Origin: Cymodocea nodosa | Taxonomy: Eukaryota; Streptophyta; Magnoliopsida; Alismatales; Cymodoceaceae | NCBI GenBank assembly: GCA_036874045.1 | Contig: CM072337.1 | Coordinates: 26,386,001 to 26,450,000 of the forward strand | Direction: 5' to 3' | Length of the DNA: 64,000 nucleotides | Shown: positions 1 to 11,284 of the stretch, piece by piece | How positions within the stretch are numbered: position 1 is the first letter of the stretch | Layout of the letters: each line of letters starts with the position of its first letter | Program-made: the position numbers and the translations under genes | The notes under the pieces: generated by a model | What the model was told of the DNA's origin: nothing | Database searches by the model: none | What the model saw: the letters and a program-made list of their open reading frames with translations, nothing else

Positions 1-687
1 GACGTAGGACAGCTAATACGATAGAAACGTGTTTGAATAAGAATATATAAATAAACAGATAAATAAATCGGAGCTTCCACACCGAGTCTCCGTTACGGAA
101 TGACGATGGCATCTTTCGAAGTAAAAACGGTGAAAAGATTGTGGTGGTGGTCGAACCGTCATCGCCTAAAGTCAACGGTTGTTCTCCTCAGATAATAACT
201 TGCAGGGTGTAAGGGTAAAAACGATGTACAGAAAAAGAACGCGTTATATGACGAATTGACGATTGCCTTCCTCTTCGATACGACGACTGCTCCATCCATC
301 GAAACCGTATCATGAAAGAACTTGCTCATCCAAAGATAGCGTTATTGCTATTTCTTCCCTTCCAGATTACAACGCAGAAAACTAAATTTACAAAAGAAGA
401 ACCAATAGCAAATTAAGAAGAATTAGTAAAAAAAAAATTTAGATAGATATTAAAAATGAAATGGACGTCCAACGATCAGACATCTACTGTTACAAAAAGA
501 ATATATACAAGCTTATGCTTCAATTTACAGAAAACTATCGTCGTTATTAAAATAATAATGGAAATTCATAAGATAATAATTAGTTGCTTCCAATTTGAAC
601 TCGAACATTAAAGAAGAAAACGACTTTAAACAAAAATATTATCAGATCGTCGTGTCCTGCCCGGGGAGGGAGCGTCTGTCGTCTTCG
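1..687. other. Intergenic, no gene seen
   Basis: AT-rich DNA with no open frame of coding character on either strand. It becomes GC-richer after about position 640, where the FBPase upstream region begins. No mobile-element ends were recognised. Confidence 0.6.
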
Positions 688-973
688 CCCACCGTCGATT
701 TCCACGGAACCAACAGACTGGAATATCTACTACGCCCATCAAACACGAACAATTGGGCCGTAGAAAGGCCCGACGAGCCTTAACCACTGCCTACCAAAAC
801 GCCCGGAGGATTGAATGAGATTAGTGGATCCCATCGTCTACTTCCATGGACCCAACAGACTAGGATATCTACTACGCCCATCAAACACGAACAATTGGGC
901 CGTAGAAAGGCCCGACGAGACTTAACCACAGCCTACCAAATCGCCCAGTGGATGGAACGAGATAAGTGGACCC
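688..973 (+). repeat. 142-bp tandem duplication upstream of FBPase
   Basis: Two head-to-tail copies, about 688-831 and 832-973, align with a constant offset of 142 bases and no gaps (for example ATATCTACTACGCCC at 723 and 865). Substitutions are scattered, so the duplication is not brand new. Each copy carries a TTGGGCC...AGGCCC inverted motif. The array ends about 120 bases before the FBPase start codon, so it must lie in the promoter or the 5' leader. Confidence 0.9.
753..966 (+). promoter_or_regulatory. Duplicated site II-like motifs and an I-box core
   Basis: TTGGGCC at 753-759 and 895-901 matches the plant site II/TCP-type TGGGCC core. Each is followed 6 bases later by AGGCCC (766-771, 908-913), giving a small inverted pair. 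GATAAG at 961-966 matches the I-box core known from light-regulated photosynthetic genes. The matching place in the first copy reads GATTAG (819-824), so only the proximal copy has the intact core. Binding is inferred from motif matches only. Confidence 0.45.
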
Positions 974-1091
974 CATCCTCTATGCCAGAACCCATTCCCA
1001 CCTTACGTCCCGAAACACCTACGCCGTCTTTCTTATCCTCATCACCCAAAAAAGAAAAAAATTATACTGTCGCAGTGCAGCGGAGCCGGCA

Positions 1092-3210
1092 ATGGCAGCG
1101 GGAGCGACCACCGTAACACTGCCAAGCTCGTCGCGCCTCCTCCTCCTACCTTCCTCATGTTCAACCCCATTCTCACGTAGGGCTGCCACCTCTTCCCTCC
1201 TCTTCTTCTCCCGCGATCCGAGTTCCTCTACCACCGTCGCCGGGAATGTTCGGGGCGGAGCGGTCAGGTGCGCGGCTGGGGCGGCGGTCGGGACCGCGGC
1301 GGCGGAGGCGAAGACGGGAAGCGAGAAGAGTAAGGCGAACCGTAGCTACGAGATTCAGACGCTGACCGGGTGGCTCCTGAAGCAGGAACATGCGGGGGTC
1401 ATCGACGCGGAGCTGACGATCGTCCTGTCCAGCATCTCGCTGGCCTGCAAGCAGATCGCTTCCCTGGTGCAGAGGGCCAACATATCCAATCTCACCGGCG
1501 TGCAGGGCGCCGTCAATGTCCAGGGGGAGGACCAGAAAAAGCTGGATGTCGTCTCCAATGAGGTATATATTATGTACGATCCCCCTGAATCACATGCAAT
1601 CTCGTCCTTAATAAACCAGAGGACCAAAGCTCTTAACTCTTGATTTCATCTCCATTAGTCAATCGCTTGCATCTACTTACTTTACAATATGGTGTTTTAT
1701 ATGCTTATGTACATTATGACAGCCCATAGACTTGTCAAAACAAATGGAAAAGATAAATTACATTGTCTGTGATTCAAACCGCAAGGTAATTATATATGAC
1801 CGACCATCAATAGCCCCCACTAATGGCATGAGAAATCGTTTTATCATGCATCGTACACTTAAGGTTTGCATTTTTGTAAATCATCGTTATAAAATAGTTG
1901 ATCTTAATAACCATCAACAGCTAGCAGGATAGTATATCATGATGTACGGGTGCTGCAGGTGTTCTCCAACTGCCTTCGGTCCAGCGGAAGAATTGGCATC
2001 ATTGCCTCCGAGGAGGAGGACGTCCCCGTCGCCGTCGAAGAGAGCTACTCCGGTAACTATATCGTTGTGTTCGATCCCCTTGACGGCTCCTCCAACATCG
2101 ACGCCGCCGTCTCCACCGGCTCCATCTTCGGCGTCTACAGCCCCAACGACGTCGAATGTCTCGCCGACGTCGATGACGAGGGCACTGTACGTAAGCTAAT
2201 TAATCGATTATTAATTGAACAAGAATTGTTCGATCAGTATGTTTATATGCAATGCTTGAACGTATGTATTCGTGCTTCTCGATAATTAATTGTGTGATGT
2301 CGCTCTTATTGATCGATTAATTGATGTACGCACGGATGCAGCTAGATCAATCGATGCAGAGGTGCGTGGTGAACGTGTGCCAACCGGGGAACAACCTCCT
2401 GGCCGCCGGCTACTGCATGTACTCCAGCTCCGTCATCTTCGTCGTCACCATCGGCGACGGCGTGTACGTTTTCACCCTTGATCCTATGTACGGCGAGTTC
2501 GTGCTCACGCAGGAGAAGGTGAGGATACCGCAGTCGGGGAAAATCTACGCCTTCAACGAAGGCAACTACCAGCTGTGGAACGAGAAGCTGAAGGCGTACA
2601 TGAACGACCTCAAGGACCCCGGCGCGAGTGGGAAGCCCTACTCGGCCAGGTACATCGGCTCCCTCGTCGGAGACTTCCACCGGACGCTTCTCTACGGCGG
2701 GATCTACGGCTACCCCCGCGACCAGAAGAGCAAAAATGGGAAGCTCCGCCTCCTCTACGAGTGCGCCCCCATGAGCTTCATCGTCGAGCAGGCCGGAGGC
2801 AAAGGATCCGACGGTCAACACCGGATCCTGGACATCCAGCCCGATGAGGTACACTCGTTTTTTCTTACAAGAAATATATGCATGACCGTCCATTTTTCCC
2901 AACATTGACGTATAAAATTCCACACGCACATATATATATTCAATGCTTAGATTAAGATTTTCATTCTTTTGATACATAAAGGAAGAAAGAGAAAAGGTAA
3001 CATCGTGATGTCGAATAAAGATAAATTACTGTAAAATAAGAATGATTGTGAATTGCAACATCAGCATGCTTTTATCATACTAGCTTGTATTATTGTGCAT
3101 TTGGCTAGATATATATATATATGACGTTGGACTTGCAGATTCACCAGAGGGTTCCTCTCTTCATTGGGAGCGTGGAAGAAGTGGAGAAAGTGGAGAAGTA
3201 CTTGGCATGA
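1092..3210 (+). CDS. FBP: Chloroplast fructose-1,6-bisphosphatase, redox-regulated
   Basis: Four exons join to a 425-residue protein: 1092-1562, 1959-2186, 2342-2848, 3139-3210, all with GT-AG introns. It dephosphorylates fructose-1,6-bisphosphate to fructose-6-phosphate in the stroma, in the Calvin cycle and towards starch. The first 70 or so residues are Ser/Ala/Arg-rich and look like a transit peptide; MAAGATT (1092) is the natural start. The body shows the metal/substrate motif FDPLDGSSN (residues 195-203), the substrate loop around YIGSLVGDFHRTLLYGG and the C-terminal EKYLA. The family's regulatory loop is present with three cysteines (224, 241, 246; ECLAD and RCVVNVC), the ones that in spinach FBPase form the thioredoxin-f-reduced disulphide. 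This separates it from the cytosolic enzyme and from cysteine-lacking plastid FBPase II. The coding sequence is strikingly GC-rich compared with its surroundings. No frame breaks. Confidence 0.96.
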
Positions 3211-4649
3211 TCAATACATGTTTAAGTCTGAGACGCAAGGCATTATATTTTAAGTAAAATGATTTTTTTTTTAATAATACTCCAGTTGATTTTCCTCTGT
3301 TGTTTTCAAGAACTCTCTCTTCCACTATAAATATCCATCGCTGATAAATAGCAAAGATCTACGACTTGCTTTTCATAAGGAGTGGAGACTCATTCGTATA
3401 TGCTTTATATGAAATTAATTAAATAGGTGGACCGTAGATGGAAATAAAATTCGGCCTAAAAAATCTGCAAGCGCTCATTTAGCTCAACACTTAAATTATT
3501 TAAGTTTAAAGGTACGGGAGAAAATTAAGGAAAACAAGAGAGGAGAAAAAAAGAGAGTAAAGGAGAAAAAGAAAACATGAAAAAAGCAAAGAGTGACAAG
3601 CTTGAAGTCAACAAATTAATATACATGTCAACGGGCCGAACTGGGTCGACCCGGCTTGAAGTGATCGGGCTCGTGTGGACTACGGGCTAGGCCACCAATC
3701 CATGAGATTTTAGAAACCTAGGTTAGGCCGGACTTCTTTGTGCCCAGGGCCCACGCTGTCTCGCACGTCCTGAATCCCACCTGGCTCACTGGCTGGTTAA
3801 TAATAAATATATTGATATTAGATATTTTTAAGTATACTAACAAATACATATAGATTAATTAATATTTCTAAATTCTAATTTCTCATTATTTAATCTAAAC
3901 ACATATTAAGAAAAGAGAAACATTCAAGCACAAACTCATAAAGTTAAAATAAATTATTTTATTTATGAAATAAAATTAAAATTACATTATAAGTTGTAAC
4001 GAGACAATTATTATATTAGATGTTTTTACATTTAATTTACATTCAAATATTCAATTTTCTAAATTTATCTGTGAAATTATCTTGTTCTTATTGTCGATGA
4101 ACTTAAACAAACTTCTAATCTTTAATATATATTAAAGTTTTCAAAATGTTATCTTTTAATTTAACTCTTCTATCATTTAATATATTTATTTATATGCTAT
4201 AAAAAAAGTTAAAATTGTTAATAAATCTTTAATCATTAAAGATAAAATAGGAAATACATTTTTTTAAATTTTACACTAACCAATTACGTCAAAATCTATG
4301 AAATCGAGATTTTACCTTAGTAAATAGGAATGATTAATATTATTAATTTTAATTAATTATTGCATAGTTATCGAGATGGAAGTTTTATTGTAATCTTCAA
4401 TAAATAAACTCAAATTATATGATGATGATAATGGTAGTTCTATTAAATAAGATGAATATTATTATGTTAGTTATAATCCATACTTTGTAGTATATAAATC
4501 AAACATATTATTTAATTTTTCTTCTACATTTTCAATAATTATATTAAGTTTTATATTTTAACATTTTTATATCACATTTAATATTTTTCCAACAATTTTT
4601 AATTTAATTCTAAGATCGAAACAAGTAGTTAATATATATAAAAGAGATA
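3211..4649. other. 3' flank and AT-rich intergenic DNA
   Basis: The first 100-200 bases should hold the FBPase 3'UTR; AATAAT at about 3270 could serve as a poly(A) signal. From about 3790 the sequence is extremely AT-rich. It may be the decayed 3' part of the minus-strand hAT element that follows, but I could read no protein motif here. Confidence 0.4.
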
Positions 4650-5640
4650 TATCATTCCAATACTTTAAAAATATTTCATTCATTTTTTAAATTATTGATA
4701 AAAAAATAGATAAGTATATAATTGTAAAAAAATTTTGCAATTACATGTTGATTTAGATAATTATAAATAATATATTTTAGATAAATGTTCATTTACATTA
4801 TAAGATAATTTTAAAAATTTTACAAAATATTTAACAAATGCAAAATTATTATAATCTGAAGGTGTTGTATTATCATTACATATGCTTTTATAATAAGTAT
4901 TTATAGATTTTTTACAAGGAAAGTAATTTTTTAACATTAAATATAGAGAATTCCATTTATAAGGAACGTCAATAGTAAGTATCTTATGTACTAAACTAAA
5001 TAAGTCAAATATATGATTAAATCCTTATCAATGTCTATTACTACATATAATATAAGCTAATGCATTCTAATCTTTTCAAATATAAAATTTTATTTTTCTA
5101 ACATCAATTTGAATTATAAGATTAATTATATGATATATATATATTTGATAAAATAAAGTAAAACCATATGATGAAGTTAATATACTTATAAACATGAGAA
5201 TGATTGTACCATTATTAAAAACGTTATCAAAGATAATACTAACTACTTAAAAAAATGATTCAAAAATATCTATAATAATATAAAAAATATTTTAATCATT
5301 ACAAGGATGATTTATTCTTCTAAGTATTGCTAATCTCTTTTGTAAAATTTGATTATAATTAATAAAATACATAATAACAATAATATATTCTACTTCAGTT
5401 CTTTCCTATCAAATATAAAGTGTAAAAACTATTGAATTATTTATAAAACTCATTATATTAATTAATTTCATTCTAAACTTATTATAAACATTTATAATAT
5501 TTCTAAAGATAATTTTAAATTGTAGATAATATATTTGTAAAGAATATTCTTTAAAATATTAACTATACACTAATAAGTAAATTTGGAAAGACGTTTACAA
5601 GAATTTAATAATATATGTGATTTGTTCGATTTACCACGTA
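4650..5640 (-). mobile_element. Decayed hAT-family transposase relic
   Basis: Reading the minus strand, positions about 4975-4931 give DVPYKWNSLYLML, which matches the DVxTRWNSTYLML motif of plant hAT (RICESLEEPER-type) transposases. The frame stays open for another 60 or so residues towards lower coordinates (about to 4730). Further upstream on the same strand, near 5620-5570, GKSNKSHILLNSCKRL resembles the end of a BED zinc finger (GTSxLxxHxxxC). Stops and frameshifts are everywhere else and the DNA is very AT-rich, consistent with an old, inactive copy. Terminal repeats and target-site duplication were not found. Confidence 0.6.
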
Positions 5641-5928
5641 AAACATTTATGATAGATGTTTCTTATATGTGAAATTTATCATATTTAATGTTAAATAATT
5701 ATTTACTTTATAAAGAAATTATAAAAATTTATTATATCAATTAAATCAGAGAAAAGAAGAACATGCGGAAAAGAAAATATACATAATTTTTACATATAAA
5801 ATATGTCACGCATACAATTTTTCAAAAACAACGAAGCATTCTAAATTATTGAAAAAAAAATCAAGAAAATCAGAAAAATGTGATTTTAAGGACGTAGCGA
5901 GATTGCATGGAGGGAAACCCAAACTTGT

Positions 5929-5965
5929 GCCCGCCAAAATTTCCTGTCAGCGTTTAAATACCGCA
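5929..5965 (+). promoter_or_regulatory. E2F-like site and TATA-like box before LisH gene
   Basis: CCCGCCAAAA (5930-5939) is the reverse complement of TTTTGGCGGG, matching the E2F consensus TTTSSCGS. TTTAAATACC (about 5954-5963) is a reasonable TATA-like element, about 80 bases before the start codon at 6043. An E2F site this close suggests S-phase or proliferation-linked expression; that is inference from a short motif. Confidence 0.45.
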
Positions 5966-6042
5966 CCCACCCGTCGTTTCCCTCCGCCGCCTTTGTTGTC
6001 CTCCGGTGCGTCTTCTCTTACCCGTCATCTTGGCCGGCCGAA

Positions 6043-8779
6043 ATGAGGAGGAGCACCGCCAGCCCGCGAACCAAGCCGGGGAAGGGCAAGGTGACCCCGG
6101 TCCAGATCGCCTTCCTCGTCGACCGCTACCTCTCCGACAACTACTTCACCGCCGCACTCTCCGCCTTCCGCTCCGACGCATCCGACCTCTTCTCCAAGAC
6201 CAAAGGCAAAGGGGTACCTGCCTGTCCCTTCTTTCCCCGTTCTGTTACCTATCGCATCTGGATCCATCTGATCTTGCGGCTGTCGCAGGTACCGAAGGGG
6301 TTGCTGAGCCTCGGGGACATACTGGACGACTACATCACGCTCAAGGAGCAAAAGTTGGCGTTAGATCACGAAAAGAGGAAGGTCGAGTCTTTGATTCAGG
6401 GGATCCAGGATTCTGTCAGGGCGTACCAGACCAATGTCGGGACCCCATCCCCACCACTTCCACAACCTCCGCTACCTCCGCCTTCGCATCCTGTGACGGC
6501 AAATCGGCATGTTCCACCTCCCGCGACGACGTCTTTGGGTGCCTTTCGTCCTCCGATTCTCCCCGCGAACCCGAAGAATGTCGCTTCCCCAGGTGAGCCG
6601 ATATGTAAACCTTCGTTTTATTATTATTATTATATTGTATATGAGGCTGGTTCAAGCATGGTATTTCTCGTTGTCATCAGTATAACTTCCATCTGTGGAT
6701 AAAATTAATTGAGTTAGGGCTGTTGTCGCTGATTAGTTCATCAGAGACCAAGATACGAGAGTTTGAGGGGTTGGGGAATTTAAGAAGACCATGATTTGTT
6801 CTTATTCGTTTCAATTAGAATAAGAGAATGGGGGTACACTTGGTGGTGAGAAACCGATACCATATCCTTGGGGTAAGCTTTTCCCTTGAACATCTCAACC
6901 AATGCCGGATGTCTTTGGGAACCCGTAAAAGAATTTTCGTGCGTCGTCGGAGTCGTAGGATTTATGGGATTCAATCGTAAAGCATTCTCTGCTTTGTACA
7001 AGTGTATCCTTTTTAAACTATTGCCTCACATCTGAACTTGGCCATGCATCCTCTTAGATTACAGGGCATACCTTGGTAGGAGCTCCGTGCGTTGTGTGCC
7101 TTGTCTTGTTCACTATTCTATGTACTTAGCGCCATCAGTTGCTGCTACACAATTATTTCAAGGCTCCTGAACAAGTAAATTTTATTTATAATTATGAGCT
7201 AAGATTTTTATCGCCTGTGGTTGGACTGCTCTTTTGTAGTCTGAGTTGTCGGTATGTCTTCTTTTCCTACCGGAGTGTGCGGTGGGGGCAATAGAGACGC
7301 AAATGATCAGTGGTGTTTATTGTACATTGTATCTACTCGTGGTTCTATAAGCATCGGATTTGACTTGAAATTATTTTTACAGACAATACCATACAGTGCA
7401 TTCCTGTCAGAAAGACCAGGATTTCCATACTTCCAAACACTGCTTCAGAGATAACCAATAATTCAGCTACAACTCATGTCCAATCAAGAAGTAAGAGGAG
7501 AACTTCAAATTCAGAAAATGTAGAAATCCAAGCTTCAAAAAAATTCCGTGTGGAGTCATCAAATGTACCGGCAATTGCAGGTGATTTCATGATAGTATAA
7601 AAAAATGTTAACTGCACTACGATATATTTGAAATTGTTTTGACTGCACCCTCTTGTTAATTTTGTAGGTGTCAAGTTACCCTCTCAGATAAATACTGCAA
7701 ATAGCATGGAAGCAGTACCAGAGGAAAAATCATCCAGTCAGTGCAAGCATGGGTCAGCTGTCCGGAAGAATTTGTTCAGGCAGCTAGCAGAGTCCAATAA
7801 ATTATCATCCCCCAAAACCCCTCCACAGTCATCATCTTCTTCTCAGTCTGATGACTCTTCCTCTCCAGCAGATCCTCCACATCAATCTCAGCACAGCACT
7901 GACACCAGACGAGAGATGACACCATCAAAACATTCAGTGATTTCATCAAAGAAAATTATTGTTATCAGTCCTTTCAAGCAGAAAGGTTATTATTCTGTCG
8001 AGAGAAGCCACCATGTTTCTACTTCACCATCGAAATCTAGCCCTGGGAAAGTTTGTAAGAGAGACCATGTAAAAGGCAGGCTAGACTTTGATAATTCTGA
8101 AGCATCACCAGACAATGGGAAAGCTGTGATCTCTAATTGTGACCATGTTGAGAAAACAGAGGAAGATATCTTTGACATGGACCTTTTGGATCTTGGTGGG
8201 GACTGTTTTTCCCAACTTCTTCTTGACTTTGATTTGGATGGAGTTGATTTCTCCTCTCAACCCTCTTCGAATTCTCCAGCAAAATTTCCTCACAGGTACA
8301 ATTTCCTATTATTTTGAGATTTGAACGTCTTTTCTGCTTGTCTAATGTCCGTACCATTAAATTAAAATTAGTTTGTAACTAATTTCAGGTCTAGTGAGGA
8401 AAATGAGGCCAGTTTTGTAGAGACGGATCAAGATCATTCCAACCAGTTAAGTGTTGCTGGTGTTCTTTCGTCAGAGGAAACAAGGATTCGTGGTGATGGA
8501 TCTCATTTTTCTTGCTTGTTGGTCCTACTTTATTATATTATATGCCTAAACGTTTTTTGAGTTACGCAGGTCTTGACTCTATGGAATCTGTACAGACAGT
8601 AACGAAGTGCATAAGGATCGTAAGCCCTGGTATATATAGGCACAGCTCAACCTCGTATTTTATTGCGTCTATTTTTCTCTCAAGATTGCAATGTTTCCGA
8701 ACTTGCCGCAGTTAAAAATCCCTTGTCATTGGAGCAAGACGACCTAAACACTGTTAACTGGGGAACGGCAACAAGATGA
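6043..8779 (+). CDS. LisH-domain nuclear-type protein (possible NPAT-like)
   Basis: Seven exons join in phase to 519 residues: 6043-6213, 6289-6592, 7383-7580, 7668-8295, 8389-8492, 8570-8629, 8685-8779. The exon 5 end is uncertain by 3 bases (8489 or 8492; both keep phase). An N-terminal LisH motif (about residues 17-50, QIAFLVDRYLSDNYFTAAL) is followed directly by a helix LLSLGDILDDYITLKEQK and a short charged coiled segment. The rest is Ser/Pro/Lys-rich, low-complexity, with several S/T-P sites, a basic KRRTS patch, a KKIIVISPFK segment and an acidic stretch near DIFDMDLLDLGGD. LisH motifs mediate dimerisation. The LisH-plus-helix start resembles the N-terminus of animal NPAT, the histone-gene coactivator, and an E2F-like site lies upstream; this link is a hypothesis. 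I do not recognise an established plant name. No membrane segments or signal peptide. Confidence 0.85.
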
Positions 8780-9242
8780 TCTTGTTCTTTCTCTTGGTAC
8801 TCTAACAATGGCTTAAATTTCATGCCGGAAATCATACATGGGAGATCGATTATTGGTTCCGGGTCTTTCCGACAACCATGCAACTGATTGATGTATGTCA
8901 TTTCTGTCCTCTGTCCATGTATGTATTATTACGTGCACTCCAGCCCATTTGTTTCTTTAACTTTGAATTCGAGGATGGCCCTCTACTAGGTTGATTTCGT
9001 GGGGAATAAAATCATCTTTGCATCCCCTTCCTATGGAATCGATGTAATTTGTACTCATACTCTATTAAAGATTATATATCTGCAACATGAAGTCGTTAAT
9101 TGGTTATCATATCTTATGTCGTGAATGAAATTGTAAAATTAAAATATGTTTTATTTAATTCTTGACCGATCCCTTGCCTTAATACCTGATCTTGAAAGAA
9201 ACAAATTTTGACTCCTCACGGTGAAATGAAGCAGGAAAAGGT
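8780..9242. other. 3' flank of LisH gene, no gene
   Basis: Probable 3'UTR of the LisH gene followed by AT-rich DNA. ATTAAA near 9065 could be a poly(A) signal. No coding potential seen. Confidence 0.5.
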
Positions 9243-10837
9243 CTATTCTTCCTGGTAGGGTGATGGCTGTCGTTGCTGTTCATCCACGAAGAAAGGCAAC
9301 TTCAGATTGGTGGAAATATTTTATTTTATGACTTTTACCGTTTTAATATATTCAGAAAAAAATATTTAAGATTTATGTAATTCTTGTCTTATTAATAAAG
9401 ATGACATATGTGTATGTTCTTGTATGCACAAGAAATAGAAATTAGTTTACTTTTTCTTTTACCATTTTGATACAAGAAATTCATTCAGAAGATAAATTCT
9501 TGTCTTATTACCAAAGATATATTTGTGTCTACTCGGAGAAGTTGACAAGAAAGAAGATGAAAGACATGTATTTGTTTTCATTTAAGAAAACGGGAAATCA
9601 AAGTCTTTGTCTTTCTAGAAAGAGTTCTCCTGTCAACTTTTTTTTAAGTAAAAATGCTCTATAAGAATAACATGATATTTTTTGAATATATTTTTCATAT
9701 CTAAAAGATGTGATATTTTTCATATTTTAGTTAGTTTAGACTCATTTAGAACTAATGTAATATTTTAAATATGTTAGCTATGTGCAGGGTATTTTGGTAA
9801 TGTAACCATATGTGGGGGTGTTTTGATAATTTAGTATGAATATAGGTGTTTTGGTAATTTAATATGCATAAGGGGAGTTTTGGTAATTTAATATGCATAA
9901 AGGGCATTATGGTAATTTAACATATATAAGGACATTGTAATAATTTAGATACTTAGGGGAAATTTGATAATTTTGAACGTGTAAAGGCATTTTGGTAATC
10001 TAACATTTTCAAGATTAATAATGATTTGACACGTTCAAAGGTGATTTACAATTTAAGATTTGTTTGTTTATTTAAAATTTAAATTTCATAAAATTTTAAT
10101 TCTACAAAATTTGATAAAAAAAATTTAAAATCTAGGTATTTATACACATTCAAAAATAAATTCTACAAAATTTGATAGAAAGAATTCAAAATCTAGGTAT
10201 TTATACACATTCAAGAATTTGATGAAAATTAAAATTTAAATATTTGTATACAAGATAAAATTAAACAGAATTAATTTTTAATAAAATAATAAATTAAAAT
10301 AATTAATAAAAATTTAGATATGAAAAATATATTCAAAAAATATCATGTTACTCTTATAAAACATTTTTACTTAACAAAAAGTTGATAGAACTCTTTCTAG
10401 AAAGACTAAAAGACTTTTTTTTTCCATTTTCTTAAATGAAAGCAAATACATGTCTTTCATCTTATTTCTTGTCAACTTTTTAAGATGGAACAAAAAATTA
10501 GGAGATGTGAACTTCTCCAAGTAGACACAAATATATCATCTTTGGTAATAAGACAAGAATTAAACACATGATAAGTACTTATCTCCTGAATGAATTTCTT
10601 GTATTAAAATGGTAAAAGAAAAGGTAAAACAATTTTTATTTCTTGTGCTTCTTGAAGAACATACACATATGTCATCTTTATTAATAAGACAAGAATTACA
10701 TAAATCTTAAATATTTTTTTCTGAATATATTAAAACGGTAAAAGTCATAAAATAAAACATTTCCACCAATCTGAAGTTGCCTTTCTTCGTGGATGAACAG
10801 CAACGACAGCCATCACCCTACCAGAAAGAATAGAAAT
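9243..10837. mobile_element. Foldback element with ~0.5-kb inverted arms
   Basis: The left arm, about 9243-9705, and the right arm, about 10313-10837, are inverted copies of each other. For example, CTGGTAGGGTGATGGCTGTC at about 9251 is matched by its reverse complement near 10806-10825. The arms stay alignable over their whole length; the right arm is about 60 bases longer, with two visible insertions (near 10475-10500 and 10555-10575). The loop (9706-10312) is AT-rich and carries tandem repeats but no transposase. Long terminal inverted repeats without coding capacity fit a non-autonomous Mutator-like (foldback) element. I found no convincing 9-bp target-site duplication. Confidence 0.75.
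9788..10010 (+). repeat. 28-29-bp tandem repeat in foldback loop
   Basis: About eight degenerate units, each starting with TTTTGGTAATTTAATATGC followed by an A/G-rich tail (ATAAGGGG), spaced 27-29 bases (about 9791, 9820, 9848, 9877 and on). Units diverge more towards the right end. It lies wholly in the loop between the inverted arms. Confidence 0.75.
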
Positions 10838-11284
10838 CTACTCTTTACTCTACTTATCTAAATATCAATATCAAAAATTGTTATATTATTCTTGAATATG
10901 AACTTAAACTGTCTTAAATATAAATTTAGATATGATAAAATATATACATATAATCAAATATCTAGAAATCTTACATTGCTCGTGGATATGAATTTAAATT
11001 GTCTTAAATATAAATTTGGATATGATAATATATATATATATAAATGTCACATGAAGAAAAGCTTAAACTGTTTAAAATATTAGTTTAGATATATAAAAAA
11101 TATAAAGACATCCAAAGTACCCTTGTACTCGAAAAACATAAAAAGCTACATTATGTGAGCCAAATATATTTCAAGTTAGGAAAAGAGTTCTCCTAAGTGA
11201 GTCAAGAATATCTAAAATATAAAAGGTTCTCTATATGAGCTGAAAATATTTGACATATCAAAAACTTATTCCATAAACACATTC
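10838..11284. repeat. AT-rich DNA with two ~90-bp direct repeats
   Basis: GATATGAACTTAAACTGTC (about 10895) and GATATGAATTTAAATTGTC (about 10985) begin two copies of a segment of about 90 bases, each followed by TTAAATATAAATTT(A/G)GATATG. A weaker third partial copy starts near 11060. Open frames across it are by-products of the repeat. Confidence 0.6.

Noticed and set aside
966..1091. Upstream in-frame ATG extending FBPase by 42 residues
   Set aside because: The extension (MDPILYARTH...) lies in the duplicated promoter/leader and is not transit-peptide-like. The ATG at 1092 gives a normal plastid leader and family length.
2342..2977. Long antisense frame opposite FBPase exon 3
   Set aside because: It is the mirror of a GC3-rich coding exon, which keeps opposite frames open by composition.
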